A stretch of DNA of 64,000 bases, taken from assembly GCA_963707435.1 (NCBI GenBank), contig CAVPPF010000002.1, positions 620,001 to 684,000 on the forward strand, read 5' to 3'. Below are positions 8,225 through 16,829 of the stretch, in pieces; positions within the stretch are counted from its first letter, which is position 1, and the number at the start of each line of letters is the position of its first letter. The translations under genes were made by a program, and so were the position numbers. The DNA comes from UBA4744 sp963707435 (GTDB lineage: Bacteria > Actinomycetota > Acidimicrobiia > Spongiisociales > UBA4744). The notes below the pieces were generated by a model, which saw only the letters and a program-made list of their open reading frames with translations, had not been told where the DNA came from and made no database searches.

Positions 8225-8578
8225 ATGCCTTTGGACGATCGGGAACAGCGCATACTGAAAGAGATCGAGGACAGGTTCTACGAAGAAGACCCTGACTTGG
8301 TCCACACGGTACGCAGCATCGAAAAGTCCGCGGCTTCACCGCGCAACCTGTACCTTGCGATCGCCGGTCTCGTGATCGGAATCGGGCTTACCCTGGCTAC
8401 CTACACCGGCAACACGTATCTGGCGCTGGCCGGGTTCATCGTGATGGTGGTGTCCGGTACGGCGCTGGTCCAGGTGCTTCGGAGGCGGGCAGGCAAGTCC
8501 CCGCTCGGTCTTTCCACCAGCCGTCCGCTGGGCAATTGGCTCAACAAACTCAAGGGTGGGAGAGGTTTTCGCCGCTGA
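8225..8578 (+). CDS. DUF3040-type membrane protein
   Basis: 117 residues. The N-terminus MPLDDREQRILKEIE followed by RFYEEDPDL is the hallmark of the actinobacterial DUF3040 family; two membrane helices follow (about residues 42-58 and 64-82) before a basic tail. The function of the family is not known. Start ATG 8225 is chosen for its AGGAGA ribosome-binding site and the family N-terminus. A TATAAT box is upstream. In many actinobacteria this family lies close to mraZ; here mraZ is 8 kb away. Confidence 0.8.
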   Translation: MPLDDREQRILKEIEDRFYEEDPDLVHTVRSIEKSAASPRNLYLAIAGLVIGIGLTLATYTGNTYLALAGFIVMVVSGTALVQVLRRRAGKSPLGLSTSRPLGNWLNKLKGGRGFRR

Positions 8579-8727
8579 CGATTCGGCGGGCTAGAGTGGC
8601 TCCCTCAGCGGTTCGGATTTCGACCTGGGGAACCCGGGAAACGGGTGGTCGTAACGCACCACAACGGCAAACTTGCGGCCGACGAGGACTCCCAGAGGCC
8701 GCCCTGGAACACTGTGGGGAGTGAGTT

Positions 8728-9231
8728 TTGGACGACGGGTTCAGCGCGCAGCAGGCATCGCAACTGACCGGCTGCACACAGCATCAATTGAGATACTGGG
8801 ACCGGGTCGATCTTGTACGGCCATCAATTCAGGGAACAGGCGGTCGACCCGGCGTGCGGCGCCTCTACTCGTTCCGGGATCTGGTGGCGCTGCGGGTCGT
8901 ACGGAGCCTTCTCGACAACGGCATGTCGGTTCAGCGAGTGAGGCGCGCCTGGGACTATCTGCGGCGCAACGCCGAGATGGACTCCCATCTTTCGGAAGTG
9001 AAGCTGGTGACGGACGGCAACACGATCTTCCGGATCGCCTCAGGCGACGAGGAACTTCTCGATGCCTTGCGCGAGGGTCAGCTTGCCTTCTTTGTGGCGA
9101 TCGACAACATCACGAGGGCGGTCGAAGAGGACGTCACCAGGTTCGAGCTCGATCGTGACTCCTTCCTGGAGATCCTCCGCCGGGTTGAGGACGATGTCAC
9201 ATCCGAAGCGGCCGAAGCGGCCGGAGGTTGA
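8728..9231 (+). CDS. MerR-like transcriptional regulator
   Basis: 167 residues starting at TTG (GGGGAG ribosome-binding site; a stop codon just upstream excludes a longer form). The N-terminal winged helix-turn-helix has the MerR pattern QLTGCTQHQLRYWDRVDLVRP and a second helix region LYSFRDLVALRVVRSLLDNG. The C-terminal half is acidic and probably helical, with no cysteine metal-binding motif, so it is unlikely to be a metal sensor. It probably dimerises to control a promoter; the target is unknown. Confidence 0.8.
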   Translation: MDDGFSAQQASQLTGCTQHQLRYWDRVDLVRPSIQGTGGRPGVRRLYSFRDLVALRVVRSLLDNGMSVQRVRRAWDYLRRNAEMDSHLSEVKLVTDGNTIFRIASGDEELLDALREGQLAFFVAIDNITRAVEEDVTRFELDRDSFLEILRRVEDDVTSEAAEAAGG

Positions 9232-9294
9232 ACCGGCCGGCTGAACCGGCTGACTGAACGAGAGACGCGATCCCGCCGCCCGGCGAGGTTCAGG

Positions 9295-11676
9295 CTACGT
9301 GCGATCCCACCACTTCAGCGAACGAAAGCGCAGCCAGGACACCATCCGGTCGAAGGGCCGGTAGACGTCACGCAAGTATCCCTCCGCTTCTTCAAAAGAA
9401 CTGATCGCCTGCTGGACCTTGGCCGGCTGGAGCGGCCGCTCAGGACCGAAGACGGCTTCGCTCACGTTCCTTGCCAGCGGGTTGAGTGAGCGATGAACGG
9501 ACGCAGCGACCTCGGCGTGCGTCTGGTCGGGAGTGGGCGGACGACCGAGGTCGGTCAGCCGGTCGACTATTTCCTCCCACGCTCCCGTGATGTCGCCCTC
9601 CTTCAACGCTTTCAAGCGCCGCCGCCTTCGCATCCACTTGGCAGCCGGGATGCTCGCGGCCACCAACGCCACAGCAAGAAGAATGGCCTGAAACGCCGTG
9701 AGGCGGATCGCATTGGAGGTCTCCAGGGGGAGACCGTCCGGTCCCAGGGGGATCGGTGCATCCTCGAAGTCGGGGCCGTCCGGGTTTGTCGGTTGCCCCG
9801 GGGTGCCGGGATCCGTCGGATCGACGACGTCTTCCGGTACCGGAATGAAGTTGCGGGCGTCGAACCCCACCCCGGCAGCGTTCACGTTGGCCGAAGGGTT
9901 GACCTGGTCGCCGCGCGGGGTGGGATCGAATCGAACCCACCCCTGACCGTTCATCCACAGTTCCACCCAGGCGTGGGCATTCTTGCCGCGGACGATGATG
10001 CTCCCGTCTGCCAGCTTCTCACCCGGCGTGAAACCGAGAACGACCCGGCTGGGGATGGAGATGGACCGGGCCATTGCGGCCATGGCCGTTGCGAACTGTT
10101 CGCAGTATCCGGTCCGGTAGTTGGGGCTGTCCTGGTCGAGGATCCAGTCGGCGAGGTCATTGGCTGAATGACCCGGATCGATGTCGATCGAGTAGGTGAA
10201 CTCGTTGGGATCACGGAACCAGGCCTCGAGCAGGAGGGCTTTCTCAAAGGCGGTTGCTCCATCTTCCGTCAACTCGGTTGCCTTCGTTCCCAGGGTCGGC
10301 TCGAAGTCGCCGGGAAGATCGAGGTAATCGCTGATGTCGGCCGGGCGAACCAGGCCTTGCGCCGGTGGTGCTTTCGGTTGGGCCGTGAAAACGCCCCGGT
10401 CCGCCGCTTCCTGGAAGATGGGTGACAACCGATCACGTTGGCCGGGCTGGCTGGCCAGAACTCCGAGGTCGGGGATGGGCACATTGGACCCGACCACGTA
10501 CGTGAGTCCCTCCCAGGTTCTCAGATCGAACGGGATGGAGGCGTCGGCGCGCACCCTGAAGCTCTGGTTGAGCAGAGCCGAGTCCGACGTTATCGATGAG
10601 GCGGAGTACAACGTGGGGAGGACGTTCTGTCGCAGCCCCAGGATCGTGATGGTCTGGATGACCGGCGCCGTCTCGCCTGCGAAGCCGTATTCGGGGTCCT
10701 CCCACGGTTCGTCGGTGCGGGGGCTTCGGGTTGTCAGCCTGCCGGGAAACCAGTTCTCCCCGTCGAATTCCTCCAGCGTGAAGAGCTTCCAGTACAAATT
10801 GCCAGGGACGTTGTTTCCCTCGATGCTGGCGACGAAGACGGGCTCTTCGCTGCGGGAGACCAGGTCCGTCTGGGTGATGTTGGCAAACAGGTTGAAAGAC
10901 ACACCCGTGAAAACCCCACCGCCCAGCCCGGTTTGAGCCCGCCAGTCGAGAAAGCCGCTAGCCGGGACCAAACCGGCGGCAGCGCTGGAGCCGATGACCG
11001 CAACGACGACGACCAGGGCCACGAATGCCGACGGGAACAGGGGTCCGCTCATCGGTACATGACCGTTGGTGAATCGGCGGCGCAGCCGTCCGGCCGTCAA
11101 GCTGCGCTCGTCGAGAGAGACTGCCAGCAACGTGATCGCCGCAACGGCCAGGAAGGCTGCAGTCCAACCTATCCGGGGGGGTACGCGATCGATCGTGGCC
11201 ACCTGCAGATAGAACAGCAGGGGAGGGAGAAGCCCGAGCGTCGGGTGGCTCGACAGCAGCCCCCACGCCAGGAGTGTCCCCAGCAACCAGAAGATCACCG
11301 TGAGGATGAGGATCAGTCCGGCGGCGGGAAACACCGGTGCAGCTCCGAACCGAATGAGATCCGTGGCCCATCCCAACTCTGTGATCAGGGTCGGGAAGGT
11401 GTCGAGCGACGGCAGGAATCCCAGCACGAGCGTATCGGCAGCGGCCAGCCGGAATGCCGCAAGCACCAATCCGCCGAGGTTGAGCAATACCGTGCCCAGC
11501 GTGCCCACCCGGTACGACACCGCCGTCCACGTGATCACCGCCCCCAGCAGCGCTCCTGCCAGGAGTGCGAGTTGCCACGGAGGTCCCTCTTCGATGGGCT
11601 GCAGGAGCCGCCCCAACCGGAGCAGCGCCAGCAGTACGGCCGCGCCGCCCGCTATCCAGCTGTAGCGGTAGGCCAT
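9295..11676 (-). CDS. Transmembrane transglutaminase-like protein (TgpA/DUF3488 type)
   Basis: 793 residues. Several membrane helices occupy the first 200 or so residues, an extracytoplasmic region follows, then a transglutaminase core with the Cys-His-Asp triad (Cys in GYCEQFATAMA, His in KNAHAWVE, Asp in RFDPTPRG), one more helix and a cytoplasmic DUF4129-like tail. These proteins sit in the envelope and may cleave or crosslink peptides; the substrate is unknown. It is the last gene of a moxR-DUF58-transglutaminase operon; its start overlaps the DUF58 gene by 25 nt. Confidence 0.9.
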   Translation of the reverse strand: MAYRYSWIAGGAAVLLALLRLGRLLQPIEEGPPWQLALLAGALLGAVITWTAVSYRVGTLGTVLLNLGGLVLAAFRLAAADTLVLGFLPSLDTFPTLITELGWATDLIRFGAAPVFPAAGLILILTVIFWLLGTLLAWGLLSSHPTLGLLPPLLFYLQVATIDRVPPRIGWTAAFLAVAAITLLAVSLDERSLTAGRLRRRFTNGHVPMSGPLFPSAFVALVVVVAVIGSSAAAGLVPASGFLDWRAQTGLGGGVFTGVSFNLFANITQTDLVSRSEEPVFVASIEGNNVPGNLYWKLFTLEEFDGENWFPGRLTTRSPRTDEPWEDPEYGFAGETAPVIQTITILGLRQNVLPTLYSASSITSDSALLNQSFRVRADASIPFDLRTWEGLTYVVGSNVPIPDLGVLASQPGQRDRLSPIFQEAADRGVFTAQPKAPPAQGLVRPADISDYLDLPGDFEPTLGTKATELTEDGATAFEKALLLEAWFRDPNEFTYSIDIDPGHSANDLADWILDQDSPNYRTGYCEQFATAMAAMARSISIPSRVVLGFTPGEKLADGSIIVRGKNAHAWVELWMNGQGWVRFDPTPRGDQVNPSANVNAAGVGFDARNFIPVPEDVVDPTDPGTPGQPTNPDGPDFEDAPIPLGPDGLPLETSNAIRLTAFQAILLAVALVAASIPAAKWMRRRRRLKALKEGDITGAWEEIVDRLTDLGRPPTPDQTHAEVAASVHRSLNPLARNVSEAVFGPERPLQPAKVQQAISSFEEAEGYLRDVYRPFDRMVSWLRFRSLKWWDRT

Positions 11677-12836
11677 GGTGCCATCGTGGTGCTGAGCCAG
11701 GCCTTGGCCCAGCTGCCGTCAGGTTTGATTGCCATCGTGAGTGTGCCCCCGCGCTGAAAACCGGACATGTTGGCCGATGTGCCGTGCGCAACCGACATCA
11801 GCAGGGTCGACGCGTAGTTTCTGGTGAGGAGCTGGCCGACTTCCAGCAGATGACCATCCGGTGTCCCGGTCACCATGACCAGGGCACCGCCCCGGCCGCC
11901 CCGCTGCAAGTGAAGGGCTGCGGTGCGGAGGTCGAGTCCGTCGACCGGCTGGACATCGGCCAGAGCTTCCATCGACCGGGCGTATGAGCCGGGCTCGGCG
12001 CTGCTGATGTTCGCCGCACCCGTCCAGAGGTCGGCGTCGAATCCAGAAGCGAGGAGGTGGCGAATCACGGATGCCGCGCCGCTCACCGCCTTCTCGAAGG
12101 AGTCCGTGCTGTCGAAGCTCGTCCCGCGGGGATCGAAGAAGACCAGAGCCCGTGATTGCCACGGCGTCTCCAGCTGGCGAATCATCAATTCGTCGAGCTT
12201 GGCCGTGGACGGCCAGTGAACCCGCCGCAGATCGTCGCCAGTCTGGTACTCGCGCAGCGTATAGAAGTCCTCGCCGCCGCGATGACTGAATTCGGGTTGC
12301 GAGGCATACATCGAAGGATCCAATCCACGCAGCACCGGGAGGCCGGACAGTTTCTCAACCGATGGATAGACGATCAATCGATCGCTCCGGCCGACGAGGC
12401 GGCTGCGCTCGGCCAGACGCAAAGGGTCCGATACCGAAACACGAAGCGGGCCGACTTCGTAGATGCCCCGCGGCTTGCAGAGGATCTGATAGGTAGCGGT
12501 CGCCGTCTCGTCTGTCGCCAACCGGGCGGCGGCGAAACGGGCGGAACCGAGACCGGCTACTTCATCTTCGGCCGTGAGGTTCCACACCCGCCGGGTACCG
12601 GTGTTGGTGAGGGAAGCCTCGACGACGGTCTGTTCCCCCTCGTGAACCAGGTTGGGGGAGAGTCGCCTGGTGACGGCAACCTTCGGATCGGACCGACGGA
12701 CGAAGATGAAGGCCACGGTCGTGGCAATGGCCAACAACAGACCGACACTGAGCAGCTCCGGTTCGCCAAGGGCGATCCAAAGGACGAACAGCGCCAGGCT
12801 CGCTCCGAGCGCGGCCCAGCCTCTGTCGGTGAGCAT
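11652..12836 (-). CDS. DUF58 domain protein
   Basis: 394 residues. Two hydrophobic segments near the N-terminus are followed by a beta-rich region and the DUF58 core REYQTGDDLRRVHWPSTAKL, with a von Willebrand A-like fold after it (ALVFFDPRG start). DUF58 proteins regularly accompany MoxR ATPases and transglutaminases and are thought to be their membrane partners. The gene directly follows moxR with a 1-nt overlap. Confidence 0.9.
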   Translation of the reverse strand: MLTDRGWAALGASLALFVLWIALGEPELLSVGLLLAIATTVAFIFVRRSDPKVAVTRRLSPNLVHEGEQTVVEASLTNTGTRRVWNLTAEDEVAGLGSARFAAARLATDETATATYQILCKPRGIYEVGPLRVSVSDPLRLAERSRLVGRSDRLIVYPSVEKLSGLPVLRGLDPSMYASQPEFSHRGGEDFYTLREYQTGDDLRRVHWPSTAKLDELMIRQLETPWQSRALVFFDPRGTSFDSTDSFEKAVSGAASVIRHLLASGFDADLWTGAANISSAEPGSYARSMEALADVQPVDGLDLRTAALHLQRGGRGGALVMVTGTPDGHLLEVGQLLTRNYASTLLMSVAHGTSANMSGFQRGGTLTMAIKPDGSWAKAWLSTTMAPWPTATAG

Positions 12837-13816
12837 CAGCCTGCTGTCCTGGTCCCCGGCACGCGGAGATGATGAAGGACAGAGTCGAGAACGTCGCTCA
12901 TCGTCGTTCCCCTCATCTGCGCTTCCGGACGCATCGCCATGCGGTGCTCGAGTACGGTCCCCGCCACTGCCTTGATGTCATCGGGGGTCACGTATTCGCG
13001 TCCATCGACGGCGGCCCGCACTCTGGTCACTCTCTGGAGGTGGAGGGCTGCCCGCGGCGAAGCTCCGAGCAACAGCTCACCGTGACGGCGGGTGGCCTCG
13101 ACGAGGTCGACGATGTATCCCTGGATGGACGGCGCAACGTGGACATGGTTGGCGACTTCTGCCATTTCCAGGATCTGATCTCCCGTTACGACCGGTTTGA
13201 GGTCTTCGAAGGTCGAGCGGATCCCGTGTGTTTCGAGGATCTCCAGTTCTTTGCCACGGACCGGGTATCCGACGACCAGTTTCATCATGAAGCGGTCGAG
13301 CTGGGACTCCGGAAGCGGGTACGTCCCCTCATGTTCGAGCGGGTTCTGGGTAGCACCGACCATGAACGGCGGTGGCAGCGGACGGGTGGTTCCGTCGACC
13401 GTAACCTGGCGTTCCTCCATGGCCTCGAGCAGCGCGGCTTGCGTCTTGGGGCTCGCTCGATTGATCTCATCTCCCAGGACGATATTGGCGAAGATCGCAC
13501 CCGGCTTGAACACGAAGTCGCTCTTCTGGCGATCCCAGATAGATACGCCGGTGATGTCGGATGGGAGGAGGTCCGGCGTGAACTGGACCCGGTTGAAGCT
13601 GCAATCGATCGACCGGGCGAGAGACTTCGCCAGCAACGTCTTGCCGACGCCGGGTACATCCTCGATCAACACATGCCCCTGCGAGACCAAACACATCGTC
13701 AGGAGTTCTATGACGTCTCGTTTACCCTGGATGACTTGCTCGATATTCGAAACAATGGCTTCAAAACGTTCCGAGAACCACTGAATGCGGTCGACAGCAG
13801 GGGTAGCGACGGTCAC
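12836..13816 (-). CDS. MoxR-family AAA+ ATPase
   Basis: 326 residues. The Walker A motif is EDVPGVGKTLLA, Walker B is LGDEINRASPKTQAALLEAM, and sensor 1 is ATQNPLEHEGTYPLPE, all characteristic of MoxR proteins, chaperone-like ATPases that mature partner proteins with metal or envelope functions. I chose GTG 13816 because a perfect AGGAGG lies 8 nt upstream; the open frame extends 19 codons further. It heads the operon with DUF58 and transglutaminase genes and is divergent from the 79-residue gene. Confidence 0.92.
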   Translation of the reverse strand: MTVATPAVDRIQWFSERFEAIVSNIEQVIQGKRDVIELLTMCLVSQGHVLIEDVPGVGKTLLAKSLARSIDCSFNRVQFTPDLLPSDITGVSIWDRQKSDFVFKPGAIFANIVLGDEINRASPKTQAALLEAMEERQVTVDGTTRPLPPPFMVGATQNPLEHEGTYPLPESQLDRFMMKLVVGYPVRGKELEILETHGIRSTFEDLKPVVTGDQILEMAEVANHVHVAPSIQGYIVDLVEATRRHGELLLGASPRAALHLQRVTRVRAAVDGREYVTPDDIKAVAGTVLEHRMAMRPEAQMRGTTMSDVLDSVLHHLRVPGTRTAG

Positions 13817-13866
13817 CGGGTTGGCCTCCTCGACTGGGTTCGCGGAAAGCCTATCAGAGCTTCGCC

Positions 13867-13894
13867 TTTGCACTCCGGGCTCATCCCATATAAT
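13867..13894 (+). promoter_or_regulatory. Promoter with TATAAT -10
   Basis: TATAAT at 13889-13894 with TTTGCA at 13867-13872 (16-nt spacer). It drives the two unknown genes that start at 13923. The region is divergent with the moxR operon. Confidence 0.6.
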
Positions 13895-13922
13895 CAGCAG
13901 TGCGTTGGGCGAGAGGAGGCGC

Positions 13923-14162
13923 GTGCGCTGGGCACTTGGGGCGGTCGCGCGGCATCCCGGGCTTTGGCTTGAGGCTGTTCGCGTTCTGGTGGCGGTATCA
14001 CCTGATAGGTGGTGGCGCTCCTTTCCGTTTGTTCCGCGCGTCGAGCCCGGTTACGCAGCGTGGCGACTGGCGACCGCGTACGGAACGGAAACGACAACGG
14101 GGACGGGAGACGATCTGATCAACTACCTCCGATGGCGAAAACGACAGCGCGGGACAGGATGA
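13923..14162 (+). CDS. Small protein of unknown function
   Basis: 79 residues from GTG 13923, following an AGGAGG and a TATAAT promoter. It is rich in tryptophan and arginine: WWRSFPFVPRVEPGY in the middle and YLRWRKRQR near the end. A moderately hydrophobic N-terminal half may contact the membrane. It overlaps the next gene as ATGA. I do not recognise the family. Confidence 0.65.
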   Translation: MRWALGAVARHPGLWLEAVRVLVAVSPDRWWRSFPFVPRVEPGYAAWRLATAYGTETTTGTGDDLINYLRWRKRQRGTG

Positions 14163-14794
14163 GCGACGACTTGCAGCGGGCACTGTCCGCCATCGACGGC
14201 GTGGAACGGGCTGAGGTCGACATCGTTGACGACGGACCACCGTCTATTCGCATTCGTCTGGCCCGTGAGGCAGACCGGCGAGCCGTTGCCGACGCCGTGC
14301 AGCGCCTGCTGGAATCCCAAGGTCTGCGTTCGCGGGTAGCCCCGGACCGACGGGTGCCCGGACCGGGAACCCCTCCCGCTCCACCAGCGGAGCGGTACCG
14401 TCCGGCCGGCGCGCCCGGGCCCGCCCCGGCCGCCGACCGGGATCGCGGCCAGCCTCCCTCGCGACGCGAAGCGGGAATCGAGGCCGTCACGGTTTCCGAA
14501 TCCATCGATGGACTGGTGGTCTCCGTGGTGGCCGTCGGTGGCCGGTCGGCTGTGCGCCGGTCCCGCCGTACCGAACGAGGTCTCCACGAGGCGATCGTGG
14601 CAGCCGTCGAAGAGCTGTTCGACTCCGAAGCGCCTCCCCATGCCCTCCGTGGCGTTGAGCACTCCGACAGCTTCCCGGCTCTGACGGTATATCTCGAGAG
14701 CACCGGTGCCGCGATCCGAGTGGGTTCGGCTGCCGTGGCTGCCGGCAGTCCGTTTGCTTTCGCCCAGGCGGTTTGGGCGGCACTCCGCAGCTAG
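14159..14794 (+). CDS. Two-domain protein of unknown function
   Basis: 211 residues. Residues 1-60 and roughly 105-211 look like two small alpha/beta domains, joined by a proline- and arginine-rich linker (about 65-105) that is probably disordered. The C-terminal part resembles a second copy of the first (an E-A-V-strand, then a helix rich in alanine). No catalytic motif is seen. It is translationally coupled to the 79-residue gene before it; no homologous family comes to mind. Confidence 0.65.
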   Translation: MSDDLQRALSAIDGVERAEVDIVDDGPPSIRIRLAREADRRAVADAVQRLLESQGLRSRVAPDRRVPGPGTPPAPPAERYRPAGAPGPAPAADRDRGQPPSRREAGIEAVTVSESIDGLVVSVVAVGGRSAVRRSRRTERGLHEAIVAAVEELFDSEAPPHALRGVEHSDSFPALTVYLESTGAAIRVGSAAVAAGSPFAFAQAVWAALRS

Positions 14795-14850
14795 TTCTTC
14801 TCGACCGGTGCGAACACAGCAGCGATCGAGAACGCCGTGGTGGATCCAGG

Positions 14851-15405
14851 TCAGGAAGCCCGGGCCGGCAGCTCGTCGGTGAAGGGAATGAGTTCGATCA
14901 GAACATCCCGGTCGCGTTCGGCCTCGATGACGACATCCGCGATGTCGGAGAATCGTCTCCGGTAGGTCTGTTGCTTGCTGAGGACATCCCGGATGAGCAG
15001 ACGCCCGGGATCGGTGGCCGGGTCCGACAGAGCAGGGAGATCGGCCTCGTTGGTGCTGATCACGCTCACGCCTCGAGTGCGCAAATCCTGCAGCATGACC
15101 TCCTGGACCATCACGTCGGCGGAGAGCACGGTGAGGTCGGCGATCAAGACGGTATCGACGTGCCCGGCCGAGATGATTCCGAGGAGGGCCCGATAGCCGT
15201 CGCGATCATCCGCGGCATCGGACCCCAGCGTGTCCTGGCAGACTGCGACCAACTGGAAGCGATGGTGCGCAATCCACCGCCGGATGTGTTCCGACTGAAC
15301 GAATACCGAATCTCCGGAGTCGGGACCCGGGGCATCCCTTACGTAGCCGATCACGCGGATGGGTCGAGTTTCGTGACGGCCACCGGATGTGTCAAGGACC
15401 TTCAC
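14851..15405 (-). CDS. Resolvase-like protein lacking catalytic residues
   Basis: About 184 residues; start uncertain (GTG 15405 used, GTG 15435 also in frame). The fold follows the serine-recombinase catalytic domain: an opening strand VIGYVR, then DRDGYRALLGIISAGHVDTV, then VQEVMLQDLRTRGVSVIS. The nucleophilic serine of YVRVS is replaced (YVRDA) and the catalytic arginines of LDRLSR are gone (LTVLSA). There is no DNA-binding domain. It therefore cannot be an active recombinase by the known mechanism; it may bind a partner or a small molecule. Confidence 0.7.
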   Translation of the reverse strand: MKVLDTSGGRHETRPIRVIGYVRDAPGPDSGDSVFVQSEHIRRWIAHHRFQLVAVCQDTLGSDAADDRDGYRALLGIISAGHVDTVLIADLTVLSADVMVQEVMLQDLRTRGVSVISTNEADLPALSDPATDPGRLLIRDVLSKQQTYRRRFSDIADVVIEAERDRDVLIELIPFTDELPARAS

Positions 15406-15489
15406 GCTGCGTGGTTGGGCCGGGCCGATCTCCACCGGTTGAAACTGCGGTCCTAGTAGCCTGACTGCCTTCCCGATGGGAGAGGTGTT

Positions 15490-15993
15490 TTGAGCAAGGC
15501 GCTGGTGTTGAATACCACCTTCGAGCCACTCTCGATCGTTTCTCGGCGGCGGGCGGTGGTGCTCGTCTTCAACAACAAAGCCGATGTCGTCGAGGCCCAG
15601 GACGAGATCTGGCGGGCGGAGCGAGTCTCGATGCTCGTCCCTTCGGTGGTCAAGCTGCGCCGGTTCGTGCGGGTGCCCTACCTGCGGAGGATTCCCCTCA
15701 CGAGGACTGCGGTCTTTGCTCGAGACGGCAATCGCTGCCAGTACTGCGGAGCCGGAGCGGAATGCCTCGATCACGTGGTGCCCCGTTCGAGGGGAGGGCT
15801 CCACACGTGGGAGAACGTGGTCGCGTGCTGTCGCGCCTGCAATGCCAGGAAAGCCGACCACAGCCTCCTGGACACTTCGATGGAGCTGGCGAAGAAGCCC
15901 CAGGTGCCGCGGCGTCACGACTGGGTGGTCGCCAGTACCGGTTTCCCCATCGATCCCACCTGGCATCGGTACCTGCTGGCCGACACGGCCTGA
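15490..15993 (+). CDS. HNH endonuclease
   Basis: 167 residues from TTG 15490 (ribosome-binding site AGAGGTG). The HNH core is intact: CQYCG, LDHVVPRSRGG, and NVVACCRACNARKAD, with two CxxC pairs for a structural zinc. The N-terminal 65 residues (LVLNTTFEPLSIVSRRRAV) are typical of the widespread actinobacterial and cyanobacterial single-gene HNH family. The biological target is unknown. It is divergent from the resolvase-like gene. Confidence 0.9.
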   Translation: MSKALVLNTTFEPLSIVSRRRAVVLVFNNKADVVEAQDEIWRAERVSMLVPSVVKLRRFVRVPYLRRIPLTRTAVFARDGNRCQYCGAGAECLDHVVPRSRGGLHTWENVVACCRACNARKADHSLLDTSMELAKKPQVPRRHDWVVASTGFPIDPTWHRYLLADTA

Positions 15994-16051
15994 ATCCTGG
16001 TCCGTCGCGGCGGAGCTCGCCCTTCCTCGTGCGGCTGTGCCGATGCTCCCG

Positions 16052-16564
16052 CTATCGAACGAGCATCACGGCACACGGCGCCAGCCGGGCCAGCTTGGTC
16101 CCGGTAGAACCGAGCAGCCCCTCGAACCGGCCTCGTCCGTGGGTCCCGATCATGAGGACCGTGGCCTCGAGCTCGTTGACCAGCTCCAGAATGGTGCTCG
16201 CCGGGGTATCGCTTTCCCTGGCCGTGACGGTTGCGGTGATCCCGCGCGTTGTGAGGGCCTGCTGGAGGGTTTTCGTTCGTTTGGTGCTCTGATCGGCAAC
16301 GTAGCGGGCGATCATGGCGTCGTCCCCCGGCCAGTGTGACGTCAAGGTCCCGGCCGTGGGTTGGCCCACGTACTCGTGGTCCTCGTCGATGTCCGCAGTG
16401 GGAGGCGGGTTTCGGAAGAACCCCCGCAGATCGGTCAGGAGCGTGCGCGGCACCTCAACAGCCGTTGCAATCGTGACGGTGTCGCCCTCCTCGAAGAGGC
16501 GGCCCGCCAGTTCTGCAGTGAGGTCGGTGTTGAGGTTTCCGTCGGTGGCGATGATGATCTGCAT
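16052..16564 (-). CDS. Universal stress protein (UspA family)
   Basis: 170 residues, one Usp domain. The ATP-binding pattern GTHGRGRFEGLLGST is complete (G-x2-G-x9-G-S/T), so this is the ATP-binding subclass. Starting strand IIIATDG carries the conserved aspartate. ATG 16564 has AAGGAG upstream, with a TATCCT -10 candidate at 16589-16594. Function is general stress tolerance, with no specific partner evident. Confidence 0.88.
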   Translation of the reverse strand: MQIIIATDGNLNTDLTAELAGRLFEEGDTVTIATAVEVPRTLLTDLRGFFRNPPPTADIDEDHEYVGQPTAGTLTSHWPGDDAMIARYVADQSTKRTKTLQQALTTRGITATVTARESDTPASTILELVNELEATVLMIGTHGRGRFEGLLGSTGTKLARLAPCAVMLVR

Positions 16565-16755
16565 GGCTCTGCTCCTTTGTATGGGGCGAGGATAGTGGAG
16601 CCGGGCATTCGAGTGCCGTGACGATGGCCGGTTGACGAGGCTGCCGCCGCGCCCTGCAGGCAGAGCAGCCTGTTCCCATCCGGTCGTCCCATTGTCAACC
16701 GCACACAGTTTTCGCTCGATTCGGCCACATTTGGGAAGAAAAGGGTGGGAAGAGG

Positions 16756-16784
16756 TTGACATGTGGCACGGAATGGGCCATAGT
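16756..16784 (+). promoter_or_regulatory. mraZ (dcw cluster) promoter
   Basis: A perfect -35 TTGACA at 16756-16761, a 17-nt spacer, and CATAGT at 16779-16784 as -10 (four of six). Transcription would begin near 16791, leaving about a 39-nt leader before mraZ. Confidence 0.75.
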
Positions 16785-16797
16785 GGCGCGCAGTGGA
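16763..16797 (+). promoter_or_regulatory. MraZ operator: four 10-bp direct repeats
   Basis: The cores GTGGC (16763), ATGGG (16773), GTGGC (16783) and GTGGA (16793) recur at exactly 10-bp intervals, separated by 5 nt. This is the known MraZ-binding layout (TGGG-like cores with 5-nt spacers) described upstream of mraZ in Escherichia coli and Mycoplasma. The repeats cover the -10 region and start site, so MraZ binding should block transcription of the whole cluster. Confidence 0.75.
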
Positions 16798-16829
16798 GGA
16801 CTACGGATGGCAGGCAGGGTGCAACGATC

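Noticed and set aside
9228..9262. Repeated TGAACCGGC after the MerR-like gene
   Set aside because: Only two copies, no hairpin and no phase with other sites; probably chance in GC-rich DNA.
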